Shown: positions 12,101 to 19,105 of the stretch, one piece after another
How positions within the stretch are numbered: the first letter of the stretch is position 1
Layout: each line of letters opens with the position of its first letter
Assembly: GCA_037039685.1 (NCBI GenBank)
Contig: JAWNGF010000014.1
Coordinates: 496,001-560,000 of the forward strand
Reading direction: 5' to 3'
Source of the DNA: Ceratobasidium sp. AG-K
Taxonomy: Eukaryota > Basidiomycota > Agaricomycetes > Cantharellales > Ceratobasidiaceae
DNA length: 64,000 nucleotides
Notes under the pieces: model-generated
The model's database searches: none
Told to the model about the DNA's origin: nothing
What the model saw: only the letters and a program-made list of their open reading frames with translations
Position numbers and translations under genes: made by a program

Positions 12101-13125
12101 AAATCCCTCGGCCAATGTTAGTAAGGACAAAAACAGACCTTCTGGGAGTACGTGAGGCAGCCCGCCAGATCAAGTATACCCAGAGCCTGGCACACGACGC
12201 AATAATCGCAGCGCGGCCAAGCCAGTCAATGCAGGCTAACAAGCGCCGTCGCTTAGCGCCATTTAAGTCAGGTGACCTGGTATTTGTATCAACGAAGAAT
12301 ATGAGCATACCTGAAGGAAAAGCAAGGAAGTTAGCCCCGAAGTACGTAGGACCATACAAGATAGAGGAGGAAGTAAAGGCTGGAGCTACCTACCGAATTG
12401 ATCTACCTCACGAGATGAGGCGACGGGGTATAAGACCCACATTTCATGCGTCGCTGCTGAAACCCCACGCGCCTCAAGAAGACCGCCGGTTCCCGGGCAG
12501 GACCTACAAACAAATGATCAGCCTGGAGGGCGAGGAGGACGACTGGGAAATTGAGAGAGTCATAAACCATAGGGGAAAGGGGAATAATGCGACGTTTGAA
12601 ATAGAATGGAAGAGCGGGGACCGCACATGGGAGCCGTATCGAGTAATAAGGCAACTAGAAGCGCTGAAACAATACTTCGAAGCGCTGGGGATCCGTAAGG
12701 CAAGAGATTTACCTTGGGGAAGTGAAACTGGTGATCAGAGTGACCAAACAAGCGATAGCGAATCTGAAAATTTGGAGATCGCATCGCTCACCATACTTAA
12801 GCCAGAGGAAACGCACGAACCCCCTCAAGTCGCTTGCCCCTCGCACTCGGCTTCAGGTCATTGGTTCACTAATCACATCCATTCACTACGCATCCTACTC
12901 TATCGTACAAACACCCCATCGACATGTCGAACTATCGTCGCGACAGCTATAGCGAGCGCGACATCGACTATCACCATGACCCCCCGGCGTACCGACGTGG
13001 CTACCGCAACATGGCCGACTTACGTCGCGAAGAACGTCGCCGGGACCGGCCTCACCTGCTCGCGAACAAGTACCGAGCTGGGTGGGCGATATCGTCGCCG
13101 TCACCCGCATACACGCAGAGGCTGA
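6157..13125 (+). CDS. Ty3 gag-pol polyprotein
   Basis: A single frame of about 2322 codons from the ATG at 6157 (MSRELRSGRQYD). The frame is open from 6079, but that start would be GTG and is unlikely. The first ~560 residues are acidic, Ser/Pro-rich and low-complexity, then a Lys-rich coiled stretch leads to the gag core (~590-740: FNFDSWCVDTKL, RFLEGKASTWYM). The zinc knuckle CFECGEVGHMVKDC is near 837, and protease LLDSGSQADLVS near 954. RT has YVYLDDIIIFS near 1270; RNase H has LITDASL near 1425 and LTDHRALEHL. Integrase has an HHCC finger (HLGNRKTYAYM ... CSSCVLC) and the DDE core (GIDFMGPLP, VSDRDKLF, MTERANRTI). The chromodomain is DDWEIERVINHR ... RTWEPYRVI near 2128-2165. No gag-pol frameshift or stop is visible, so processing must be from one product. 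The last ~120 codons are Thr/Arg-rich and overlap the next frames. Confidence 0.95.
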   Translation: MSRELRSGRQYDPLKIPSVPKRRACKSKDKDTEELIEGELAVVSRKNTLTFGSVDPSEKFPELSPTVDVVGTGPGKVQGAAVRVRLTPSMYQKVYGRPPPIRAPVRLTSASIKTIAPTYARRDAAEASEESTRNEEAAYRALGSGKAPDSVAADSAPAAISAPQPTSTPQGQTRRGRGDSEDSDPPFVTARTSRVRSDDESIASFAQYIVENTSGDPPSPSVCKAQPKKRPRASSHDSPARISRVSHTLSWADEVIRAEGSPGRAMSLPEVDPSWINPDWSRSDYLSGPDSETERAQTQESESVELNALIYEVDANYVFSDDQYGEVIRHLRDDTSGQERQSQTSGAGPSARRRTPRVTVEEIDDEDDEDWIAPQESSETERSVNPRDKGKGKASKKKKKSARKIIELGTELDELRGSEQPMQAGRRQSGRFDASRLEQTPQGFRSGGYLELMHGENARRASTPTGRGPSRRDGSVRSIRQSASRQDRAGPIQTDRANTNGGRDTPGEPSDPSDESDDGDRSSETESDDEESDPSSSEDDNQDRRKLKKKLKRMKAAQKKLKKKVAAQARSGYKAQAPQMYDGQANYDKFELFIFNFDSWCVDTKLSRKQKVRNVGRFLEGKASTWYMSSVAPHLNSYDMSAVYQGMFDYCFPPDFKEKMRRDYMRERQGDQNVQDYFAKLDIMRRRLKISEQQHIHRVWDGAARYIKGEWAIRGITPEDTSLDELRTTALDIERAHKIRRSIEQLDDNRWHSKRERSRSPDSRSGRKRDRQKSGYQREQGRREKSSNGQKGSLGNAQGNRHGRERAENWRKAKKESRNTNGAKDAKQRDEYRAANKCFECGEVGHMVKDCPRRNKTRPSRVEVRAAKLTPEDKVRASSVLIQELQRLADIKESIEVSSMNVGTNAALSTKKLRGIVKQSHIERNAMRVKDVARRVPSTLVVQAELEGESVRVLLDSGSQADLVSTTLVDQLKLERVALTKPLQLQMAMSGSRGTLTYNVRAKLRYQTVDEYRDFDVGNLESYDIILGTPFLYQHSVRLSFNPSSVFIGSVGALPLEGSGVITINSLTTEVFENRMNNLRELLREEAEDLCKTVGETPLPPFRRINHSIPLIDEDKSYHFRPSRCPEALKPQFEEKAREYLKSGRWELATGTNAIPMLFLPKKTKDGTVQLRTVLDKREQNANTRKLSSPLPNIEEILSTVCRHKYRTVLDGKDAYEQIRVIKEDVPKTLFHTPMGTMVSLVMQQGDCNAGATYQGLMNMLFAELIGVSVYVYLDDIIIFSDTLEDHVRDIRKVFAILKHEKLYLSPKKMQFFARELAILGHIIDEKGIRMDPNKVDSVSKWKTPTTKEQLASYLGALGYLAPNCPGIRIPMGVLTKRTGGKAIFRWEGTEERAFRETQRIVEEYRDHHRIALNYGDNREPIYLITDASLTGASGFVSQGKEWRSAPVAAFWSGKFNPAQQNYSVSDREALAIISSLEKFQTMLHGVRFEILTDHRALEHLMTQKNLSARQARWLDRLSQFDFNIRYIEGSTNVLADALSRIYSNEEKGTLRANSEYVQEIGSENEEGREISRGEFTRPILSGLAATVATESEMNSGGVRRNPTRNRVAPRRYDPEILGVAPSGSKTKRDSKRGPRPAKQRQNGFESDHSAGIATGPNNKAPPASVELEGEMGPETTMITNDASNPLNLTSLVTEIDVLNAIRKGYEQDTQFGSIYKEIDQFLSYKLQDGLLYMTEHGRSYLCVPDSSIGEYNVRTLLISHAHSILSHLGNRKTYAYMRESMWWRNMAKDVDKFCSSCVLCASAKTPTQSPYGLLKPLPVPIYPWSQIGIDFMGPLPLSKTVMGQFDMICVVIDHLTLMVHIIPTRQEYTAKDIAEVLYINVYRLHGLPDVIVSDRDKLFTAQFYRELHCLMGTELKFSSAYHPQTDGMTERANRTIMSLVRTIVNPAQRDWASKLPGVEFAINSARSETTGFSPFALNYGQIPRPMLVRTKTDLLGVREAARQIKYTQSLAHDAIIAARPSQSMQANKRRRLAPFKSGDLVFVSTKNMSIPEGKARKLAPKYVGPYKIEEEVKAGATYRIDLPHEMRRRGIRPTFHASLLKPHAPQEDRRFPGRTYKQMISLEGEEDDWEIERVINHRGKGNNATFEIEWKSGDRTWEPYRVIRQLEALKQYFEALGIRKARDLPWGSETGDQSDQTSDSESENLEIASLTILKPEETHEPPQVACPSHSASGHWFTNHIHSLRILLYRTNTPSTCRTIVATAIASATSTITMTPRRTDVATATWPTYVAKNVAGTGLTCSRTSTELGGRYRRRHPHTRRG

Positions 13126-14339
13126 TCGTGACCGTGCCCGCGCCGCTCTCCTCGACAGCCAGCGTCCTCAGCCGCCTCCAGCGCAGCATCAACCCTTCCA
13201 CAGGGGACGTCGCGGCGGCTGGCAGGTCCGCATGGCCCGCGCCGCACGTCACAACGCGCCCGCAAACGGCGACTTTCCTGTTAGTAAGCAGATGGAAAGC
13301 GAGGTGGTGGTTATACGCGCGGACGCTCACCGACCTCAACCAGGATTTCCCCCCGGGGTACCGCGTAAACGCGAACGGAGCCCGAGCTCCTCCACCGCCG
13401 ATGGACGCCGCAGTCCCCCAGGTACCGAGCGTAGCCGCCCCAGTAAACGGACCCGAAACCGCAGCCCAGAACCTCGTCCGTCGCATGGAGGAGGCCATGA
13501 ACATCGTCGATACCGTCACGGAAGCGGCGACAACCTTGAGGGATCGGATTCGGACCTCTCGGGAACGGATCGAGGGCGAGGAGAGGAACCTGATCGCAGC
13601 GATGGCGAGACTCGCGATAGGCAACAGCCTTCGACCGACGATGACGAACCAGGCCGAAACCGAGTCAACGATCGAATCAAGCTCAGCAGGGACCGAACCA
13701 GAGGCGACCCCGGAGGACGAGCGAACGCCGACCCAAGTGACCGAGGAGCTGTTATCGACAATCAGGCGTCAACTCAGGGAGACAGAGTCGTTGGAGGTGC
13801 CGGAGAACGTACCGGGGCTGCCAGGGGCCGCACGATTCCGCCAACTACGAGAGCTACTCACCTACTACGCGACACTCTTGACTCGAGCTCTGTCGGGACC
13901 GACAACGAATCCATCGAGTCGCCCAGCAGCTCCGATACCGAACGTGAGGGCCCCGTTAATGGCACACGAGGCGTCGAGGGAGATGGAGGAAGCCATCCGG
14001 CTCATACTCCTGGAACAACAACCCGGCCCTCCGGTCCCGATAACGAACTCGCTCAGCACCTCGAGCGAACCTTCATTGACTACGACGGCGGTTCAGGCGA
14101 CGTTGAAATGCGAGAAGAACAACCCGAACAACCCGAACAACATTCCGACAGAGGCGCTCAACAACCCGATCGAATCATTGGGGATTCCGCCCCCGTCGCT
14201 CGACAGCCCGAGACGGTCAAACCGCCTGTCGGGCCGTGCGTCGCACCCAAGGACCTCGTCATCAAGCCAGCGGACAGAAAGGGAGGCGACGGAGACGGTG
14301 GGGAAGGAGCAAGTGGGAAAGGAAAGAGAACAAATGTAA
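12924..14339 (+). CDS. Ty3 downstream open frame A (471 aa)
   Basis: An open frame after pol, in the position where some elements carry env or an accessory gene. It starts with ATG at 12924 (MSNYRRDSYSERDIDYHHD), overlaps the end of pol in another frame, and reaches to 62 bp before the 3' LTR. The N-terminal ~50 residues are Arg/Asp/Tyr-rich. The middle has predicted helices (AAQNLVRRMEEAMNIVDTV, LSTIRRQLRETESLEV, REMEEAIRLILLEQQ), and the end is Ser/Arg-rich. No signal peptide or membrane helix is seen, so this is not an ordinary env. I do not recognise the family. Residues ~52-150 look less protein-like than frame B over the same bases, so the true product could switch frame or be spliced. 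Confidence 0.55.
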   Translation: MSNYRRDSYSERDIDYHHDPPAYRRGYRNMADLRREERRRDRPHLLANKYRAGWAISSPSPAYTQRLIVTVPAPLSSTASVLSRLQRSINPSTGDVAAAGRSAWPAPHVTTRPQTATFLLVSRWKARWWLYARTLTDLNQDFPPGYRVNANGARAPPPPMDAAVPQVPSVAAPVNGPETAAQNLVRRMEEAMNIVDTVTEAATTLRDRIRTSRERIEGEERNLIAAMARLAIGNSLRPTMTNQAETESTIESSSAGTEPEATPEDERTPTQVTEELLSTIRRQLRETESLEVPENVPGLPGAARFRQLRELLTYYATLLTRALSGPTTNPSSRPAAPIPNVRAPLMAHEASREMEEAIRLILLEQQPGPPVPITNSLSTSSEPSLTTTAVQATLKCEKNNPNNPNNIPTEALNNPIESLGIPPPSLDSPRRSNRLSGRASHPRTSSSSQRTEREATETVGKEQVGKEREQM

Positions 14340-14350
14340 AGAAGAAGTGA
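13082..14350 (+). CDS. Ty3 downstream open frame B (422 aa), overlapping frame A
   Basis: A second long open frame in the third phase, nested almost wholly in frame A. The first ~90 residues (MGDIVAVTRIHAEADRDRA onward) look like plausible protein. The remainder is dominated by Arg, Ser, Asp, Gly and Pro in RS/RD-like low complexity and ends in a lysine-rich tail just upstream of the polypurine region. It could be a real overprinted gene, the middle exon of a spliced product with frame A, or a by-product of high GC content keeping stops away. No homologue is recognised. Confidence 0.35.
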   Translation: MGDIVAVTRIHAEADRDRARAALLDSQRPQPPPAQHQPFHRGRRGGWQVRMARAARHNAPANGDFPVSKQMESEVVVIRADAHRPQPGFPPGVPRKRERSPSSSTADGRRSPPGTERSRPSKRTRNRSPEPRPSHGGGHEHRRYRHGSGDNLEGSDSDLSGTDRGRGEEPDRSDGETRDRQQPSTDDDEPGRNRVNDRIKLSRDRTRGDPGGRANADPSDRGAVIDNQASTQGDRVVGGAGERTGAARGRTIPPTTRATHLLRDTLDSSSVGTDNESIESPSSSDTEREGPVNGTRGVEGDGGSHPAHTPGTTTRPSGPDNELAQHLERTFIDYDGGSGDVEMREEQPEQPEQHSDRGAQQPDRIIGDSAPVARQPETVKPPVGPCVAPKDLVIKPADRKGGDGDGGEGASGKGKRTNVKKK

Positions 14351-14372
14351 GTGAACGTACCACAGGGATGTT

Positions 14373-14391
14373 AGGTGGCTGGGAGCCACCT
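14373..14391. other. Perfect stem-loop next to the Ty3 polypurine tract
   Basis: AGGTGGCT, loop GGG, AGCCACCT: an 8-bp perfect inverted repeat with a 3-base loop. It is followed directly by the purine-rich CTGGAGGGCGAG that abuts the 3' LTR and is the likely polypurine tract (about 14391-14401). Confidence 0.7.
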
Positions 14392-14401
14392 GGAGGGCGA
14401 G

Positions 14402-14631
14402 TGTAACGGTTACGGTAACGCTTACGTGATGGAGTGGAGGTGCCACGCGTGGCGTGGCGACTTGGTTCCTTGTATGCGCATGTATCGGACCGGTGTCCTT
14501 TAAAGGACCCGGGTTTCCGCCTATTCCCCTGTTCTCGTTTATACTACCAAATCGATTGTGTTAAGGCTTGTCATTCACGGCGACTACGTCGCTTAGGCTA
14601 ACGAAGATACATCGGTTACGAGAACCTTACA
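14402..14631 (+). repeat. Ty3 3' LTR (230 bp)
   Basis: TGTAACGGTT ... GAACCTTACA, no difference from the 5' LTR seen by eye. Followed by the CAGAA target duplication at 14632-14636. Confidence 0.96.
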
Positions 14632-14636
14632 CAGAA
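14632..14636. repeat. Ty3 target-site duplication, right copy (CAGAA)
   Basis: The same five bases as 5766-5770. They also form part of the codons joining the two halves of DUF6535 gene B. Confidence 0.95.
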
Positions 14637-17563
14637 CTCTTCGCAACGAAACATATTAACCAAGAGGGATGCCCAGGAGGCTCCAAGTTCGAGCTCTCCC
14701 GTGTTCTCCAGAATAAGCCCAAGAATCCTATGAAGCTGCCTTGCGGCGAATCTTCTCGTTTGATAATTACTAGAGTCTAGGGTATTTGCAAGCAGCGAAA
14801 CTAAATCCCGGTCCCTGAATAGTTGGGCAAGTTTGGTTGAAAGGTGGAGGGACGAAAGCTTGGCCGCCAGCATGTCACCAATGGGTAACACCTGTGATTT
14901 GGTTGTGGAAACTCGACACATGCTTTCCATTACGAACACATACACTTCTGGAGCCAGGGTGTCAACCCAAAGGTCGTATGTGAAGCTCAAACCCAGCAAA
15001 TAGGCTTCTACCAGGGCATCGGGTGCATGAACTTGGCCTTGCTCACGAAATTGGGATAGTTTCCCAACGATTAGCTTCCTGACATATTGGCGTTGGTCAA
15101 AGGTCGAAGGGAAGGTCTGAATTACATGTGCGTCGTCGACCCACGTCGGTTTGAGGGTGTTGTAAATCGTTCCTAGATTTCTATCCACCAGCTGATATTC
15201 CTGCGAATTAAACAACAGTTCCAGTATCCCGAAATTATTCAACGTTCCAGGTGAGAGGTGTTGGAGATTTTTGAGCTTGGGGGCGTAATGCGTAAGTACT
15301 TCAATAGCACGCTCTATTCGGCCCGCATTACCAAGTGGGGATGGATGTGTCCAACCGGGGTAGTCATTTCGAGAAAGTGAAAACACGGTGAGGATTATTC
15401 CAAGCAGTTGATCACCGGGGTTTGGGCACGCTATCAAGAGGCGGACTACATACGGTGCAACAATGGCTGCGTCAGGATGGACGGCGAAGCAGGAAAGTAA
15501 CATTGCAGTGCCTATGACGAGTGATTGGAGGGAAGCAGGGTGCAATATGCGTCGATCCTTCCAGTATTCTTCGAGCAGAACTACGGCTGAGTCGATGTAT
15601 CCAAGCGCCTGGTCTGGGGAACCATAACTCATGATCAGGGACTCGAGAGAGTACAGTGCGGCATTATTTCCGGTCCTCAAAGCTAAAAGGTTGGCTTGCG
15701 TCGGAATGAGCTTTTTGGTACGAAGCAATTCAGAAACCGTTCTGGGGTTGAAGAAGTTATTATGTAGGATCAGTTAATGCAACTTGATGGGTCCAAACCA
15801 GCGAATGGGCTTACTTCTCTGTGTCAATCTGTAGGTGCCGGATTTTTCTCATAAGTTCATTCACGTCATTGTATTCCCGCTGCTCATGCATATGGCTTTC
15901 GTTCGGAGGCTGAAGTACGGCAAACGCTCGCGCATATAGCTTGAACACCACATCGTAATTGCCGGAATAATTGCTACCCGCTATCATGCGTTGGCAGACC
16001 ATTTCAACTGCGTTGCAGTCCTTCAGGGGTTGAAGAGGAAGGTTTTCTGCTCCAGCAATTGCCTGAAGAGCAGTGTCCACCGATCGAGGGTCTTCGCATT
16101 CTTCAATTAGCCAACGCAGCGCCCGACTGGTGATCAAATCTTGTGCTAAAGCGCTGACGCCGCCATCCTCAGGCTTCGTGACTAGCGTGTTGCGAAATGT
16201 CCCAATGAAACGGGAGGCCGTCGTGCTATATGGACATAGCTCGTAGACCAAGGGCAGGATGGTTGAAGCCGTATATACTCCAAACGCTGCCAAAGTTACC
16301 AGTACCACGGGCAAGGCAACCCCAAAATGCATTTCCCATAGATAAACGCAAAGACCTGCAGCAAAAAGGACTGCATAATATACTACAGGTAAGATAATGT
16401 TCATATACTCATGCGGTATGGAACTCACGAAGAGCAAGGTGTATTAACGATGGAAGAAACATCAATACTTCCGGCATCTTCCATTTCTTGAGCGCATCCC
16501 ATCGCTTTTGCCGCCGCTTCGCTTGCGAGCACGGATGTCCGGTGCGATTTGACATGAAGATATAGCACCACTCTTTGGCGAGCATAGCAATAAGCGAGAC
16601 GGCCACACTGATACTGAGGGAGAGAAACCACAGAATGTTGACACAGACATCCGAGCGAGATGGCATGAACTCATTGGCCGACGTTGCTGCTGCCAAGTTC
16701 TGACTCTTGTTCGCGATGGTTAGCAAGGTCTGGGAGATTACTTGTAATGTATGAGCTGAAGTATCAGCTGGATCTTCTCGGAGCTTCTTGGAGCTCTCTA
16801 TGACAAAACTACACGGGGTCAACCCGCCGCACTGACAAAATCAAAATGATAAACGTACGCTGTGGAGATCGCGGAGAAAAGCGCCGCCTGAGGTACTATT
16901 TTAACCTGCCATAACTTAACTCTGGGATCCGCTACTTACAAAGACTGTGTTGCGTAAGGTCAATAAGATTATATATAGCAGCTGGCAAGGTGTATTATAT
17001 TGGTGCACTTACTTAGTATTACATCCAGGGACCTAAGTTTGTCAGTATCAAAGATCGGTCTCGTCAATGGGTACCTGCAACGCACTTATTCCACTCCTCG
17101 ACTTTCTCAGCATCAAATCGATCTGATTCTTTGACATACGTCTTCCATACTCGTGCGTCCGGCTCCAGCTCAGTGCCATACTCATCAAATTCGCCTTGAG
17201 TTGTGTTGATCCCCTGCGGGGGAGTCTGAAATAAGTCCATACAAACTGAGACTTACTTACCTGTCCCGTTATTATCACCGGTGGACCTTGGGGGAGATAG
17301 GTTGGCTGGTTTCCTTCGAGGGGTGAATATTGTTCGTTAAGTGGATTAATACTTGGGATGTGCTGGGATGTATATTCTGGCGCCTGGCACCTCAACTCAG
17401 CCTAAGCAATTTGATTCATGGACAGGAGTCAGCATACCGTCGTCATCTTGACGCTAGGCAGCCCTTTGGCTGAGAGCTTCTCGGCGTCTGCCTCAACTGT
17501 TTCCAAGGTTCTCGTCCTCTTCCGCCTCGAGAATTGGTGCCAACGCCTGGGAAGCAGGAGCAT
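14632..17563 (-). pseudogene. DUF6535 gene B, 5' portion (upstream of Ty3 insertion)
   Basis: Exons on the minus strand: 17438-17563 (ATG at 17563, start least certain), 17261-17401, 17086-17213, 17013-17032, 16940-16944, 16859-16887, 16429-16808, 15815-16370, and 15741 down to 14632, where the Ty3 element interrupts exon 9. Together with 4057-5765 these exons total 4137 nt (1379 codons including stop) with no internal stop. Domain order: short basic N-terminus; GEFDEYGTELEPDARVWKTY; SLDVIL-IF-AALFSAISTAF; membrane helices SDVCVNILWFLSLSISVAV and FGVALPVVLVTLAAFGV; then the first of two large helical modules. Role unknown. The gene now ends in LTR sequence after MFRCEEF, so it should be null unless the element is spliced out or lost. 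Confidence 0.85.
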
Positions 17564-17802
17564 GCCGTTACAAAGTGCAAATACTGGAGCGCTCGCGGTG
17601 GTGGAAGAAAGCAGGAACGTAGACCTGGCATTCCGGGTTCCTGGACTCGGTCATCAAGTAGATGACCGAGCGCTCAAAAGCCTTCGGAGTCCTATCCCCG
17701 ATCAGATGTTATTGCTAAATGTGATCAATTCCCATCAAGCCTGTGGTTATACAATGACACCTCGATGACATTATTGCACTACTTCACTGAGGACATGCTC
17801 AT

Positions 17803-18477
17803 TTAGTCCATTCTCATGAATTTCCATGTTTGGTTTGCTCCGTCATCAAGCTTCTGGAGAACGACCTGTTCAAGCAGAAAGGTTTGCAAAAGGTTGAGAG
17901 AATCAAATGTCACCCAGACCCACCGTCGTTGCATCCTCCCCAGAACTGGAAACGGTCCAATATTTATCGGTGCGATAGATATGTATTCTTTACCATGTTA
18001 ACAGTCTCGGTGAAGCCTTGGACTTGACCTGTCAATACAACCAACTTACCGGAAGCGGTCCTCTCCGTCGACATGTTCCACGGCCCACGCTGCCGCGTCC
18101 CTTGTTTCTTTCACTCTCACCCTCGCCGAGGTCTAGTATTATTCGTCACAGCTATCAATTCATGGCAAGCGATGACTATTTCACCTACCCCAGTACGGTC
18201 CCGTTCATTATATCCAACGATGAGCCCAGTATGATCCACGAGGTAGAAACGATAATCATCATCACGGCCGCGGCGGACGTCGAATAAAACCTAGTGACCA
18301 AGACATATAAGAATAATTATATGCTACGGAAGTTGACTGGGCACAGGCATTCAATGGTGTGTCGTCAGGCGCCGCCATTAGGGGCGCTCCAACAGGTAAT
18401 ATACCAGGCGTTGTCCCAGCCAGTAGGTTCCCTGGTCCAGTGTTCACGATTTGGTAAATTCCGTCTTTGAGCACCAT
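17803..18477 (-). CDS. Small beta-trefoil protein (protease-inhibitor- or lectin-like), 5 exons
   Basis: Exons 18328-18477, 18189-18290, 18050-18132, 17924-17987 and 17803-17865 join to 154 codons including stop, with all phases matching. Intron 1 is very short (37 bp); the others are 56-62 bp. The start context GGCCATGG is good. The 153-residue protein opens with MVLKDGIYQIVN and contains RDDDYRFYLVDHTGLIVG, AAAWAVEHVDGEDRFRI, DKYWTVSSSG and VVLQK ... NQTWKF. This periodic pattern of short beta strands with W/Y-x-V and QxW-like motifs is that of basidiomycete beta-trefoils: the mycocypin/I66 inhibitors (about 150 aa) or ricin-B-type lectins. No signal peptide is seen, as is usual for those cytoplasmic fungal defence proteins. 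Which of the two classes applies cannot be told from the sequence alone. Confidence 0.7.
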
Positions 18478-19105
18478 GGCCTAATACTCTTAGAGGGGTT
18501 AGTGATTGGAGGGCAGCTCCGCGGGATTTATCTGCAGTTCTTCGTTATTTAAATGCTCGAGATGGCTGCGTAGCTGACGTACATGGGACACCGTACTAGT
18601 AACTCAAGCTGCGTACGCACTTATTGGAACTGCGGACTTGTGTATTGAGGTGCGAGTTCCAGGAGCACATGACCTTGGCTGAATGCCTAGAAACCCCTAG
18701 TAGCGGCGCAACGTATAAAAGAGGCATGTGAGGTTTTACGCTGCCGCTTGAGTAGCTTATGAAATTGGGCGAAAGAGTATAGCCCGCATATACGCGGTAA
18801 ATCTCGTAGCGGTTCCCCGAGTTGCAAAAAAAAATCACGTGAGGTCAAGATCCGATCCACCTGCCGTCTGCCTGCATCTCGTACTTGGTTTGGCCCGAAT
18901 GAGGATTCGAGATCGCGCACTAGTAACCCCCAAGACTGTTACTACCAAAACGCGAATAATATGAGGGTAGCGATAGGCGCTTGCCTCGACGAAGATCATT
19001 CACTCGAAACACGCATTAGAGAGATAAAAGGAAATTCAATTGAAACAATTCGCCGTACATCCATAAAACAACTTATCCCATGGCCTTCGTCCATGTATCA
19101 CGGAC
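18478..19105. other. Intergenic
   Basis: About 630 bp between the trefoil gene start and the GH7 stop, both on the minus strand. It should contain the trefoil promoter and GH7 3' end. I see no gene-like splice structure or repeat. Confidence 0.5.

Larger units (their letters stand above)
5771..14631 (+). mobile_element. Ty3/gypsy LTR retrotransposon with chromodomain, 8861 bp, complete
   Basis: A full-length element bounded by two identical 230-bp LTRs (TG...CA) and a 5-bp target duplication. The internal region holds one long gag-pol reading frame in the order gag, zinc knuckle, protease, reverse transcriptase, RNase H, integrase, chromodomain. This is the Ty3 order, and the terminal chromodomain places it with the chromoviruses (Metaviridae). 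About 1.4 kb beyond pol carries two extra overlapping open frames. No disabling mutation is seen in the main frame and the LTRs do not differ, so insertion is recent and the copy may be autonomous. It sits in exon 9 of a DUF6535 gene, in the opposite orientation to that gene. The first bases inside the 5' LTR (from 6001) do not match a tRNA-complement primer site I recognise. Confidence 0.96.

Noticed and set aside
12740..13125. Tail of Ty3 pol as an extra functional domain
   Set aside because: Thr/Ala/Arg-rich, low complexity, overlaps two other open frames; more likely non-functional read-through after the chromodomain region.
13052..13624. 190-codon minus-strand frame inside the Ty3 element
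   Set aside because: Antisense to frames A and B in GC-rich DNA; composition suggests a shadow.
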